64,000 bases of DNA, taken from Oscheius onirici (taxonomy: Eukaryota > Nematoda > Chromadorea > Rhabditida > Rhabditidae). The DNA lies in assembly GCA_932521025.1 (NCBI GenBank), contig OW051472.1:7130001-7194000 (forward strand). The letters run 5' to 3'. A program made the translations under genes and the position numbers. The notes below the pieces were generated by a model. The model was not told the DNA's origin. It searched no databases and was given only the letters and a program-made list of their open reading frames with translations. This document shows, piece after piece, positions 12,647-26,444 of this stretch. Numbering within the stretch: position 1 is the first letter of the stretch; each line of letters opens with the position of its first letter.

Positions 12647-13022
12647 CTAATTAAAGTATCTCCCGAATGCCAATTTGAGGGAGGCCCACATTAGCATGAT
12701 CATCTGGTCCCTAATTCTCGCCACATATTTTCTGACACTTTCAATCACAGGCTTTTTTTCAAGGGATTCTTGAGCAGGCTCTTCAGAGCGACGAGAGCGT
12801 TGAAAAGTGGAGAACGTCCTATTAGGAATGATGGATGTTCCGACCCGAGGGAGGTTCAAAAATCGGGAGGAAAAACTCGAAAAGGACAGGCAGCTACTTT
12901 GGTGATCGTAGTTCTACCAACCCCTTTCCAGCACCCCGAGAAAACGACCCGGAATCGATCAACTCGGCCAGCTGAGGTCCTGATGACGGTACTAAAATCT
13001 AGAGCGCTATTCTGGGCCATTT
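12647..13022 (-). CDS. Possible small two-exon gene, not recognised
   Basis: An open stretch ending at 12649 has protein-like composition (RSEEPAQESLEKKPV then VRKYVARIRDQMIMLMWASL). Upstream on the same strand, another open frame starts MAQNSALDFSTVIRTSAGRV at about 13022. The two frames do not join by an obvious intron, so this may be one spliced gene, a decayed one, or chance. No domain is recognised. Confidence 0.25.
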
Positions 13023-13024
13023 GC

Positions 13025-15531
13025 ATTCTGCCTATGTTTACGCGTCTGCGTGAAATTTGCCACTGACACGGTGTAAAGCACGGATCGTAAACGAAAATAA
13101 AAGGAAGAAGCGTTCTGGGAAAGAATCTCCGGGGATCTTATGAGAGCGGTTCTGACGGTGACACTTCTGAAGTTGACACCTTCTTTAAAATGAGGAGAAG
13201 AACCATGAGGGAGCTTTTGAAGACGAAGCCTTTCAAGAAACCATAACTATACCTGCATTGTTTAAAAGAAGTTTACGGGTGTCTAAGTTTTGTGTACTTT
13301 GCTCAGTCCATTTAATTTTGTATCCTAGTTCCCGCTAATTGTCTTACTTGTCTAACCAGGAACTCAGCTTGACATTAGTTCTTGAAGAATGGACTGAAAC
13401 CAAGGGAATACGAAGGAAAGATGGCTGTGAAACTATTCAAAGTGTGTCCAGACTTCAGCTAAATCCTCCACCTTTTCACTATTAACTTGTGAAGTATTAT
13501 TCGTGTTAGGACCGGAACCAGGACCAGAACAAGAAACTCTGAACTCTGACGACATATCAGTTTACCCTTCGAGTTATAAACCGTTTAAAATGCAGTTGTT
13601 CACTCTTAGTAGTTTTCCATGTATAACCTCTGCTTGTAGTCCCTTTCAAAAACTGAGCCCAAGTCCTCCCTCACCCACAAATTATTCATCCCTGTCCTCT
13701 TTTCTTTTGTTCATTGTCCACAACTTGACCTCTTGACACATGAGACAAAATATTCAAAAGAACTGTACCTGTAACCCGGGGCACTGAACAAACTTGAAGA
13801 GAAGCTGGACACAGGAGAGGAAAAGCATGTCTATAAGTTAGGAGAGTAGACGAAAGACGGAAAGAGAGAAAGGCGATTTCTCGTCAGGATAGGAGACAAA
13901 AATTAATTGCTCGGATGGCTGAAATGTAATTCGACATGGCTGGTCGGGGGCACGACGAAAAGCCGCAGAAGCAAAAAAAACTTAAACAATGAAAGAAACG
14001 GGGGTCTGATTTCAAAATTGCATGCAACAGAGTGAAGAGTAACTTGAGCTGAGAAGAACAAGGAAACTCTTTTTGGAAATTACTTCTGGTGTTAAGGAAA
14101 GCAGTAAAGATTTCACACTTCGAAGTACCGGAACCAAGAAAGAAGGGGCGGGCCTCCCGAAGGAACACTAGGTCTCCGGCGAAGACGGATTTGTCGACGA
14201 GACAAATGGTAGTCGGAAATGTGGTTAAGCAATAACGAGGAAGGGATTCTTATGATTCAATTGTAAGCCCAACTGACCGGAAAGAGAATGGAGAGGGTTG
14301 TTATATAGTCTGGCTATGATTAGGGTGATTTTGGTATACTGCACATTCGACTTGTTCATTACAAGATACAAAAGAAGGGGCCTTACTTTTCTTACTTTTT
14401 CTTCTAATATTTCCCCTTTTTATTAATTTGCGCCCGAAGGATAAGGCATTCAGTCTTTTATGTGTCGAATATAAAAGTTCAATGCTCGTAATAGAAAAGT
14501 TTATTTCAACCTTTTTCGAAGCAGACAGCCGACGAAAAAAAAATTCCGAAATTCGAAAGTATACACAGAAACCCACTCGTAACGGGCTATGACATACTCT
14601 ATCTATCTTCATCTGGGGTTTGTTCCCCTTGTGAGAATCAAATCGCCCGTATCGTTTCCAGTGCAGGTTCATTAGTGTTCTATTGGATTGTTCCCTCAGA
14701 ATGACTTCTGGTCATTTGCCACATCGGGAACGCAAAGACAAAAGTATCGTCATTCAACCATTTCTCTTTATTCAGAAGAAATTGATATTCTGCTTTTTGA
14801 CACAACAATAGCCAAGAGGGAGAGAACTCACTGAGGTGTAAGCAAAACAACACTTGTTCTCTTTCCGCCTCCCCTCTCAAAAATCACACCTACCTGATGC
14901 CAGAAGCAGCCTCTCACCAGTTGAATAGCAAAGAGCCATCGGCCACCGCAGAAGAGACAGTTCATCGTGATTCGTAAGGGGAAGAGAAATGACGAGAGAC
15001 TCAGCTGGATTCAATGAGAATGAGAGAGTTTATAGCCCGACCACGAGCTCTTTTTTGGTTTGTGTACGGATTTTTATTGTGATGATAGTTTAGTGAGGGT
15101 GGTAGAGAAGCGTGATATGAACTGCGTGTCATCTGGCGTTTTTGTGTTGTAATGTTTTGTGAAGTCATGAACGTCGTTTTCTGGTTCAGACATTAGGCTT
15201 GACTTGATGTAATTTCTTCTGATGGTATATTCTTTTTTTCAGCCGGTACCTGGTTGTTTTGGAAAAGAGTGAGGGATTCAAGAGGAAGACAGAGAGTTCG
15301 ACTGTTTTATCTTCCGATCCTTCACATATTTCTAAAATCTGTCAAACATTTTACATCTCCCAAACTTGTCTCTAAAAGTGTTCAGAAAGTATGCAAGTGC
15401 AGGATTCGTACAAAAATATAGATGGGCCATAAAAAGGCGCGACCACCACCAGTGTTGCGTTTTTGAGCAAGCAGCCATAAAAAGACAGTTGTATAAAAAG
15501 AAGCGGTGGTCAACGGAAACACATTCGGAAG
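13025..15531. other. Long intergenic region with no recognised gene
   Basis: About 2.5 kb with several short open frames on both strands but no recognisable domain, signal peptide or splice-compatible exon chain. I see nothing specific apart from A/T-rich and purine-rich stretches. Confidence 0.4.
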
Positions 15532-16400
15532 ATGTCCATTCTTCTCGTTTTGCTCTCCGTAGCCTCTAGCTGGGCCTGCAATCCCCAGCAAATGATGTCC
15601 CCTGGAGAAGTTCTCGAGTCGATCAAATTGGATTTCGATGTGGCACCTCCAATCTCATGGACCATCGCCCTGTCACCGAGATCAGCTGTGGATGGTCAAT
15701 CCACGACGGGAGAAGAAGCTCTGAGCAGAATGACGAATGACGTACAACACGCTGTAAGTCGGTGTAGGTTTTATTAAATTCAAATTTTAGGCCGCTCTCG
15801 TATTGGCTGAATACAACCAGGCTAGAGACCAAATCACATGCACCGTGGAGCCTCAAGGTGCCCAAGGAGGATTTCTAGTTGGGACTGTAGTGAACGACTG
15901 TGATTCAGGCGATGATCTGATCAAAGTTAATGGTAAGGGTCTGGTTGTCATTTTGATTTCGACTACTGTATCATGGTTATAACAGTTTTGAAATTTAGGT
16001 GTGGTAAGATACTCTTGTTCCTCTACGAACTCGGCCACAACGCCAGCTTCAAATGCAGGGACTGACTCGACAGTTTCCACAACTGAAGTTTCGACGACTA
16101 CAGGTTCATATCTAAAATAATTCAAACTGATCTTTTCAGGAGAATCATCGCCTTCTACTGTTGCGAGGACTACAGTAGACAGTGTTACTGTACCCAACAA
16201 CGGGAATACATTTGACAAAATTTCCGTCCATTTGAGGTTGAAGGTCGAGTGTACCTCCAAAGGAGTGAGTACTTCTCGCTACAAATTACGACCTTTTTCA
16301 GGCAGCAGCCAAATATCTCTGGAGCATCTTTGCGACGAAACTTCAGGACAGATTGGAGGCTAAAAATGTCTTTTTCAATGACGATATTGTCCTGCCTTAA
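15532..16400 (+). CDS. Secreted protein of unknown function with Ser/Thr-rich linker
   Basis: Five exons (15532-15753, 15791-15932, 15999-16103, 16140-16264, 16302-16400) join in frame to about 230 aa. The protein starts with a signal peptide (MSILLVLLSVASSWAC). An N-terminal part includes NPQQMMSPGEVLESIKLDFD and EYNQARDQITCTVEPQGAQG. A low-complexity linker rich in Ser and Thr follows, and the C-terminal part includes DKISVHLRLKVECTSKG and KYLWSIFATKLQDRL. Few cysteines are present. I recognise no family. Clean splice sites and consistent phase make the gene itself likely. The next gene on the minus strand ends about 95 bp downstream, so the two are convergent. Confidence 0.75.
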
Positions 16401-16494
16401 TTTTAACAAAATGGGTGTATTTTGTGGCCAATGAATATTTAGCCTCACATACTCTGGAAAAGCAACAAACTTCTAATAGAGCTTTATTTATTTT

Positions 16495-17525
16495 TCACCA
16501 ATCGGTCCCCACATTTCCCACGTAGACGTTGAGCTGAGACTGGGAGTTTGTGGAGAGAAGATTGGCCGGAGTCTGGAAAGTTTCTCATAATTCTTAGTGA
16601 CTCGCAACTTACTCTACAGAGACCAGATTCAAAGACACACTGAGAGATGGAGGGCCATTTGGATTGAGGAAAGAGGCTGCGGAACTCTGGCCGCGAGAGA
16701 ACCTGCTCAATTTGGTGAGCAGACTGACTGGACAGAATCATTTCTCGAAAGTTCGGATCCCTGCCGACGAGACCCCTCCATCGACCCATCTCTTGTTCGG
16801 TTAGCCGACGGGGTCCGAATCCGCGGATCGGAAGAACAGATCTGGCCAGTTGTTCTTCTTCAGTGATGTCGCGAGTCTCGATGACGACTTCTTCGTCGAC
16901 CGACTCGAGAGCCAGACCCTTTTCGGCCGTTTCGGCAGCGTGATAGATTTCGGTGACTGAGCGATAGGAAGAGATACCGGTATCTTCGGCACCGGCTGGC
17001 TGCTCTTTTGAGGTTACCTGAACATTTGATACAGTTTTTTGTCTCCCAGTCTTCTGAACTCACCTTGAGAGTCGAAGCCGGATGAATCGGCATTCCAGCA
17101 ATCATCGTCCTCCTCCATTCTCCATAAGTCTTTGGCGGCGACTCCTTTTCCTCACTGTTCACATCAACACCCCTCTCACTGAATGGATAACTGAACGGAG
17201 CTGGTTCATAATGTGAATTCTTCGAGATAAAATGATCGAGATTTGATCTGGCAGAGCTCTTGTTTCTCTCCAGTGTGTTTAAATAGTCCGCTCTGTTCAA
17301 GCTGGCCTGTCTACTCGGTCCTCCTCTTCGGGAATAGAAGCCTCCCTCGGCGTAATGGCCAGTCTCTTGTTCATCTCTAAAACTGGGCTCGGCTATCCAA
17401 ATTTAGGAATTTTACCGGTCAATGTTGCCCAACGTTGGTGGACCTCGAGGAAGGACTCTAGCTGTGGAAGAGGTCAACTGAGAGTTGGAAGGAGAGCCGG
17501 AAGCTGATCGTTCGTGACGGGAACT
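16495..17525 (-). CDS. Unknown nematode protein, charged and mostly intracellular (5' end unresolved)
   Basis: Several open exons on the minus strand splice together. They include a Ser-rich segment (SASGSPSNSQLTSSTARVLP), NRADYLNTLERNKSSARSNL, KTYGEWRRTMIAGMPIHP, SVDEEVVIETRDITEEEQLA and FGPRRLTEQEMGRWRGLVG. After a 40-nt intron (16573-16612) the C-terminus ends LNVYVGNVGTDW, with the stop at 16495-16497. No signal peptide or membrane segment is visible in the part seen. The 5' end probably lies beyond an acceptor at about 17525 and could not be fixed. No known domain is recognised. Confidence 0.65.
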
Positions 17526-17709
17526 GAAATTTTGTTATTAGAAAGATCTTTAGATAGTTTTATTTCTAATCCACATATTTTTCTGTTGCCACTCATTAGT
17601 ATTCAGTCAACCATTTTTCCCTTTTTATGGAGTGCTCAAACCTTCAGTTTCTATCATTTTATTCAACTTCTTTCCTTGATCTTCGACTAAATTGCTTGGT
17701 TTCAGGGGA

Positions 17710-19191
17710 ATGCTCAAGCTTCTTCTTTTTGCCACTTTGGTGACCTGGATCTCATGTCAAGAAGATGGCTTGTTCCTACCAAGAAACTACTCATTGACTA
17801 CAGAAAGTCCGGAAGAGGTTTCGAGATTTAGAGTGACGCTTTCACGGTTGAACGCAGGAAATGGGAAGAATCCTCTCGAAGAAGAGTGAGTTTTGATTTG
17901 TTTCTTCATTCTCCTACATTCTATACTGTCAATGTTTGGTCCGAAAGATAATTAAAGGTACTTTTCTCCTCATGCTTCTAGTCGCAACATCTGATACATG
18001 TAACCGCAGAAGACTACTACAACCGGTATTTCTCTATTTCCTTACCTGCGATGCCGTTATTCTCATTCCCCTCTATTTCTTTCCTCATTTCCTGGCTACT
18101 GTATCTCCAATACGTGATTACATACGCGCAATCTTTCCGTTGTAACGCCTATTTCTTCTCCCCTCGTGTCTACTCCTAATTTGGCTAGTCTTGATTTGTT
18201 CCTTGCCTACGATATCTTTGTGATTCGCTGTCAAGTTATTTAGCTTTGTGCTTTCCCTGCGATTCTTTGTGAATCGGCTTTGTTATCGTTAGCTTTGTGC
18301 TACATAAGGGTTGACTAAATAAATCTGATAGTCAAATCCGTGTTGTTTGTTGGTAGAGTGAACCGACAAAGCAGTTTTTCGTCGGGAACCGTAGTTCCCC
18401 ACACCTCTTCTTGTATGGCACCCGTGCCGAGAACCGATTTTCCGGGTGAAAGCCCGAGACCACGCTACTTACACTATAAGAACACCTCCGATTCAAACCA
18501 TCGGTTCAGTGTTCCACGAAATCTGGAGGGGAGAAGCTATGTGAGAATGATTCATGTCGATGTGCTCAATCTGATCCAAGTGAACATATGTGCAAGGACC
18601 ACGACAACGGACGTGTCTACTGGTGTGAGTGGGATGTTTGCAACTGCACGAAAATTGGGAGAATCAACGAAACGACTATAACGGCTGATCCACGAGGACA
18701 TCAATGTTATACCAGTTCGGGGCACGAAAAATGGTGTGGAACGAGACTCGATGTGGCTGGAGGATGTGGTACAGAATGTGGCTGTGCTCGATCCAATGAA
18801 AGCGAAGTTATTTGCAAGGCCGAAGTAAATGGAAAGAGGCGCTGGTGTGATAGGGACGATTGCAACTGTACGATGCCGTGGATGAATAGCACATCTCGTC
18901 TACTTCTTTGCTACACCAGTTCCGGCGAAGAAAAATGGTGTGAAAGTGCTTCCGCCTGCACGGAACAGTGCGGTTGTGCTCGATTGAACGAGACTGAAAA
19001 GTTGTGCAATGCGGGAGAAAACGGAATGTACTGGACTGCCAGTAAAACCTGCGACGGTACAAATATGCCCTGGACGAGCACTCCATTTCCAAAGTTATCA
19101 ATGCTTCACCAGTTCTGGAGAAGAGAGAAGATGTTCTGACCCGCTGTGTGAATGTGCTCACGATGTCAGTAATCGGGACGAACGGCATTGA
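17710..19191 (+). CDS. Secreted cysteine-rich repeat protein, possibly frameshifted at its 3' end
   Basis: A first exon starts at 17710, four bases after a TTTCAG acceptor, with a signal peptide (MLKLLLFATLVTWISCQED). About 600 bp further on, an open frame (about 18508-19140) carries tandem Cys-rich repeats with the pattern C-Y/S-T-S-x-G-x-E-K-W/L-C, then CxCAxxxxSE/NE, C and CNC. Examples are CYTSSGHEKWCGTR and CYTSSGEEKWCESA. A fourth repeat (QCFTSSGEERRCSDPLCECA, about 19100-19165) is present but in another frame, ending at 19191. Asn-Glu/Asn-Ser glycosylation sites lie inside the repeats. Joining the first exon to the repeats is inferred from order and strand; the exons between are not resolved. 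I do not recognise the family. Confidence 0.5.
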
Positions 19192-19379
19192 GTCGAATAA
19201 ACGTGCGTATGCTCCTTTGATAAATATTTTCACCCAAAAGCTTTTTTCTCCGTAGAGAACACTCCGTACAAAATTTGAATGCTCTTTCAAGGAAGTCATA
19301 CTCGCGACCAACCTGTTAGTCTGTCCTGTAGATCTGCCCGGCTCTTCTCCACTGAATTTCCACCACATTTGTTGAGCTT

Positions 19380-21389
<2,010 letters not shown>

Positions 21390-21669
21390 TTTACGTCGTC
21401 ATCACAAACAAAAATAGTAGCTAATATACTTTGTATATAATCAATTCAGTCGGTCGAAGAGATCTGAAAAAAGTTTTATTGAGAACACATACAGTAAGAC
21501 TCTGGCATAGGAGTGTAACGTATTTTTGGAATTCGACATTTTAAAGTTCAATCACGGGAACAGTTGTTCTGAGTTCAAAAATATACGATATCTAATTGTA
21601 AGCATGGAAATCAAAAAGGAGAGCTCAATGACCGGAACCGAAGTCCCCTGCTGAGAGCTAAGAAAAGAA

Positions 21670-21950
21670 GACACAATTAGGGTCAAAAGAAAGATACCTG
21701 GGACCGTCCACAGCCGGGCTACTTGGGAGCCAATTATCTGCGGCGGGGAAAGTCCTATTATGACTCTGCTGACTGTTGGGGGGCTGGTTGTGTGCGTTTT
21801 ATTAGCCAAGCGTGCCGAAAGGTCGACTCTATTGTAAGAGAGGATGAGGTTTCAGAAGAAGGAGAAACTGGAGGGATCGGAAATCCGATTAGGGAAATCG
21901 AGATAGAGACCGGAAAGATACGGTTTCACTTTCGTAGGACAAGGTAGGAA
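21670..21950 (+). CDS. Possible small membrane-protein exon, not recognised
   Basis: One plus-strand frame reads a single hydrophobic helix (PIMTLLTVGGLVVCVLLAKR). It stops just before a second frame that reads an acidic, cytosolic-tail-like stretch (VREDEVSEEGETGGIGNPIR). Helix followed by acidic tail is how a small type I protein would look, but the two parts are in different frames and no upstream exon was found. It could be a decayed gene or chance. Confidence 0.2.
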
Positions 21951-22629
21951 AACTTTGGGAAGGGTTCAAGGCTAACGATCGTCATTTTGACGATTCATTG
22001 GGTTGACTCATGAAAACACGTTTCTTATTTTAAAAATTCTCTTTGAAGTGTTTCAGAATCTTCCAGAGATCAGTTAGAAAAAACAAATTTTCGACGTGAG
22101 TTTGTCACCTATCCAGGATCTATATTTCAAGGTTTCGAAACTATTCAAATCTGTTTAGTGTGTTAATTTTGAAAAGCTCTTACCTATTCCTAGTTTCTGT
22201 GCGAGAGGCAAAAGTGGAACTGGTCAGGGCGAACAAAGTAAAAAGTGTTAGAGGAAAAAGCGACCGACAGGGTAGTCCATTGGCCAGTAATGAACCTCGT
22301 CCCGCCCTGTCCACTGGCACTGTTCACACGGCGAATAGCCTTCAGGGTTTCGACTCATCTCTCTACCACTAGTAGTGGTCTATAGTGTGTAACAGTAGGA
22401 AGTGTTCAGCTTTTGGGAGAAGTAGTCGTCTGCCAGATATCATTAAACTTGAGCCCATTTTGAGAAAAAATAGACGAAATTGGATAGAAATAGGGGTTTG
22501 AGGATGAAGTCAAAGTTATGAGTGAGGCTGTGTCAGGAAAAATAAATACAAAGGGAACAGAATGGAAACGTTCGATGTTTTTGTTAGATGAAAAAAGGCT
22601 GGAATCAATTTATTTCTGCCCGCTTTGAC
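21951..22629. other. Intergenic, nothing recognised
   Basis: No gene, repeat or RNA recognised between the possible membrane-protein exon and the 3' end of the intact astacin gene. Confidence 0.4.
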
Positions 22630-25123
22630 TCAATTCGGGTAATCACAGAAACCGCAGCTCTTTGCACAGTAATATTCGGCTCCCATGGCACCAAGAGCTT
22701 TGCAAAGTGACGAAGTGCACCTTAATTTTCGTTTTGCCACGATCAAAACATCACTTACGGCGAATAAAGGTCGACGCAGGGAGTGGCAGCAACACCACAG
22801 AGTCCGCACGTCGTGGCACAACTATACTTTCTCGCTTGAAATGTGTAAGTAGTGTTGGTACAGAAGGCTTCGGCATTGTTTCCTGCACATGTATCGCTGG
22901 AAAGTTTAGTCGTTTAATTAAATTTTGAGGAAGAACTGACTCTGAGAGTATATTGCCGCAACTATTACCGGTTATGGGAGCTTTTGGAGCTGGCACTGAA
23001 AAAGTAGGTAATTTTCAGATGTGTAAGTACAAATGAGAGGAAAAAGAGAAGATATTAGTCTAGGAAACTAGAACTCTTACCAAATCTGTACTGGAAGTTG
23101 AAGAGACTATAGTAGTACTTGTTGTACCCGATCAGAGGCGCTGGGTTCAGATTCGAAGTAAAGATCTGGTTCATGAAACTCGTACAACAGTATCTGAACC
23201 ATCTTTAATCTAATAAAATCCGAAAACTTACTTCAGAGCGGCTATCCTCTGATCCCACTCAGTTTTGAACATCACTCCGGCGTAGAGACAGCCCCAAGAA
23301 CACTGTTCGTTCCACATGTTGGTCAACTGGACTTGGATTTGACTGCCAGGAGGGGCCTAGAATCTGTCTTTCGGAGTGAAGTGGAAAGAAAACTAACCGA
23401 AATCCAGTAGGTACACTTGGCAAAATCTGTTCTCATGGCAGAAGACGACGATGTTCCGACGGTAAAACCGGCCGTTTGCCAGGTTGTAGTAGCGTTGAGG
23501 CTTTTTCCACAGTCAATTGGCTGCAAAGAATACTTTTGTAAAATAAAGAGTCTACCTTTTGATCACAAAGATCTCCAGCATAGCCGTCGGGACAAATACA
23601 CTTGGAGCAATTATTCGGGTTCGGAACACCTCTGTTGAGACAACTGGCACAGGCTGGCTTTTTGCACATATCTGAGGTTGAAAACTCTTCGAATAGTTGT
23701 GCATACTCTGTTCAAAAATGTCTACAGTAACCCGAATGATTTTTGCTGCGAGACCCATTTACTACAAATTAAAAACTTAGTGCGAATCTTTCGCTTTTTT
23801 TCGATTAGGGAAGAAGGGTTACCAATAGACCATGTTTCCAAAGCACTGACCCGAACATCCATAATGATCATTGATCTGCTTGAGATCGTAGAAGCTGACC
23901 ATTGTGCTGCCCATTCCGTAGGCAAAACGAGTATCAGACGGAATGATTGAGAGGTTGCTGGTCGGATTTGTGAAGCTATGATTTGAAATTGAAAGATAGT
24001 AAGATAAGCATACGAATTGGCGCTATAGTGTAAAACGCTTGAGTAGTCGTACGGCGTGTAGGAAGGCTGAACAATGTCGGTAAACTTGGTCTTGGCAAAG
24101 TTGCCGAAGTAGTTGCTCTTAAATAAGGAAATACAGAGACAGGGGAGAACTTACAGCGACTGCTTTGAGCGAAATGTTAACGTAATAATCTCGATCCCAT
24201 CTCATCTGGGTATGATAAACACCGAGAGCATGCATGAGTTCATGAACTACTGTTCCCACAGCTTCACAGCCATCTCCCAAAGAGACGTCCTGCTGTCCCC
24301 CGACCATTCCGACAGTAGAAAAGCACCCGGCTCCACTGTAGATCTGGATAAAATTCTAAAGGAATTTGGACAAAGACCGTACTCTGACGTGATTGGGAGC
24401 CGTCTTATCATTGACGAAACGGAGACATGTATTGTTTTGAAGGAAGTTGATGGCACTGTTGATAGAGTCAGTTTTCATGGCATCTGGAACATTCTTTGAA
24501 TCTTTTTTAGTAATCAAAAAGCACAGGAAACAATAAGACTTACTGATGGATATATCGATGAAGTAGTAGACGATATTGTTGGTCCAACGAGTAGACAGTG
24601 GTCTGATCTGTCTCTTCTTTCTTCCCTGAGGAGTTGAAGTCACTCCAGCGTCTGCTTCCAGAGCTTGCAGTTGGTCTCTGTAAATATGAATGATGTTTAT
24701 TGACAGATCTTTGATTTTTTGTCACATCAGAGCCCAGCAAACCCCAGATTCTTACTCGGTCAACTGTATGTCTCCATTCCACAGATAGTCACTGATTCCT
24801 GCCTTGCTGTTGGCCTCGAACACGTTCCCAACCGCATCTGGAGTAGGTCTAGTCGTCTCAATCGGTACCAGTCTCTCCGACAGCTCGAACTGAGGAACAC
24901 CCGTCAACATGGCGGCTTGAGCTTGTGGATAGGCCACAGCTTCCAGTCTCGCTCTTCTGGCATCGATGTCGAAACCCCAATCCTGACTGATGACCGTCTT
25001 CTGCTCCGGAGACAGATCTCCATAGACACTGGTCGTTGGCGGGACAGTGGTCGTGCTGTTGACCGGCCAAACCACGACTGGTCCGGCTTGAACGCCAAGA
25101 ATGAGGACGAAAACGATCTTCAT
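22630..25123 (-). CDS. Astacin-family zinc metalloprotease (nas-type) with EGF, CUB and two ShKT domains
   Basis: A secreted zymogen protease of the nematode NAS family, likely acting on cuticle or extracellular proteins. The start at 25123 lies five bases after a TTTTCAG acceptor. Domains in order are: signal peptide (MKIVFVLILGVQAGPVVV); propeptide with NGDIQLT; a furin-like site GRKKR; astacin catalytic domain with NNIVYYFID, NNTCLRF and the zinc motif HELMHALGVYH (about 24206-24240); Met-turn-like YDYSSVLHY; an EGF-like module ending CSKCICPDGYAGDLC; a CUB domain with TFWQ-like TTTWQTAGF, APPGSQIQVQL and CLYAGVMFKTEWDQR; then two ShKT modules ending CATTCGLC and YYCAKSCGFC. About 11 exons with short introns were followed. 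The zinc ligands and catalytic Glu are intact. The Met of the Met-turn is Leu. The stop is at 22630-22632. Confidence 0.93.
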
Positions 25124-25505
25124 GGTCCTGAAAAGTGTTTTTAAAGATTTGCAGCAAAAAAAAGAGAAAATGACACGCGTGGACGAGACCACACACTTTG
25201 AAAAAAAAGGCTTTGCTCTCTTTATACGGCTGTTTGATTTGTTAGCTCAGGTTGTCGTGTCGAGGGGCAAAAAGGCTTTCCGTTGCAGAAAAAGGAGTTT
25301 GGAAAAAATTTTAAACTTAAAGTAATACTCTATTCTGTTTTTTTAACTTCGAGTTATTTTCTATGAAATAAAGACTTTGAAATGAACCTGAACTGAAAAC
25401 TCGTCGAAATTTGTTAAATATAAGTATCGTGGCATCTGAGAGCCAGAAGGTAGCCACTTGCTGTTCGTGGCTCTCCAAGGAAGGTCGCCTCTCCAGAAGA
25501 ATACC

Positions 25506-26444
25506 ATGAAGTACCTCGTCTGTCTGCTACCCATCATCGGCTGCGCTACCGTGTCTTCAGCTCCTCAGGAAGCCGCCGGACAGCGTCACTGTTCAAGAAT
25601 GTGATGAGGATGGAGCGTTTCAGTGTGCAGCAATCTATTTCCATCCCAAAGACAAACTGTCCAATACAGACGCAGCTATGTATTCCTACATCTGTATGCC
25701 TCCTCAAGCGGCTCCCTTCTGTAGCGGTTGCATGCCAGAACAGGAAGCAGATGGAGATATGGTCACAGCTTGCTGCTGTCATTCGGATGGATGTCTGCCC
25801 CAGAATCTGAAAATTTCTCCTGCCCCGAAGCTCATCGATAACCGACCGAACAAGCCCGCTCCGCTCCCAATTCCTACCAAAACCGATTTTTGGTGCCCTC
25901 ATGGTATTTTTACAATTAGGCTGTTCAATATAAATAATTATTGCAGAACACTCGGTGAATGAGACGCTAAAAGACATAAAGCTTGAAATATGCAATGACA
26001 AGACAGCGATCGGATGTGGGACTCTCTATAGACAGAGGAAAAACGAAACCGGCGAAATATTTGAAAGTCGCTATGATTATGGTTGTGTCAGTTCCAAACT
26101 TGACATCAAATGCGGAAAGTACGACGTCGATGAAAGAGACAAACGACACACTTCTCTTCTGCTGCTGCCACGGAGACGGATGTCTATCCTCTCATCAGGA
26201 ACTGCCCACTCCCAATATCCTCGTATCACGACTGCACCAAAAACGGCTCCACCTACCAACTACTACCGGTGGACCTGCTTCTACTGCGACCGAGTCTGCT
26301 CCGAACTCTGAATCCGATGAAAACAGTGGTAGCGAAGATACTGCCGAGACTAGCGGCCAAGAAGGAACTGGCGAAAACTCCGCTCTTGGATTCAAGACAG
26401 TCACCATCATCACGGCCAGCATCATCTTCATGTCCGGCTGGTAG
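25506..26444 (+). CDS. ET-module-like secreted or GPI-anchored protein with two apparent frameshifts
   Basis: The start at 25506 gives a signal peptide (MKYLVCLLPIIGCATVSSAP). Two cysteine-rich modules follow, each ending in a CCC-x2-DGCL signature (CCCHSDGCLPQN and CCCHGDGCLSSHQ), with internal CMP..FCSGCMPEQ and VSSKLDIKCGKYD. This resembles the nematode ET-module / three-finger-like group. A Ser/Glu-rich stalk and a hydrophobic C-terminus (TVTIITASIIFMSGW) suggest membrane or GPI anchoring. A 45-nt intron (about 25903-25947) separates the modules. The signal peptide and module 1 are in different frames without a possible intron between them, and a second shift occurs inside module 2 near 26135. 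It may therefore be a recent pseudogene or reflect assembly errors. Confidence 0.6.
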
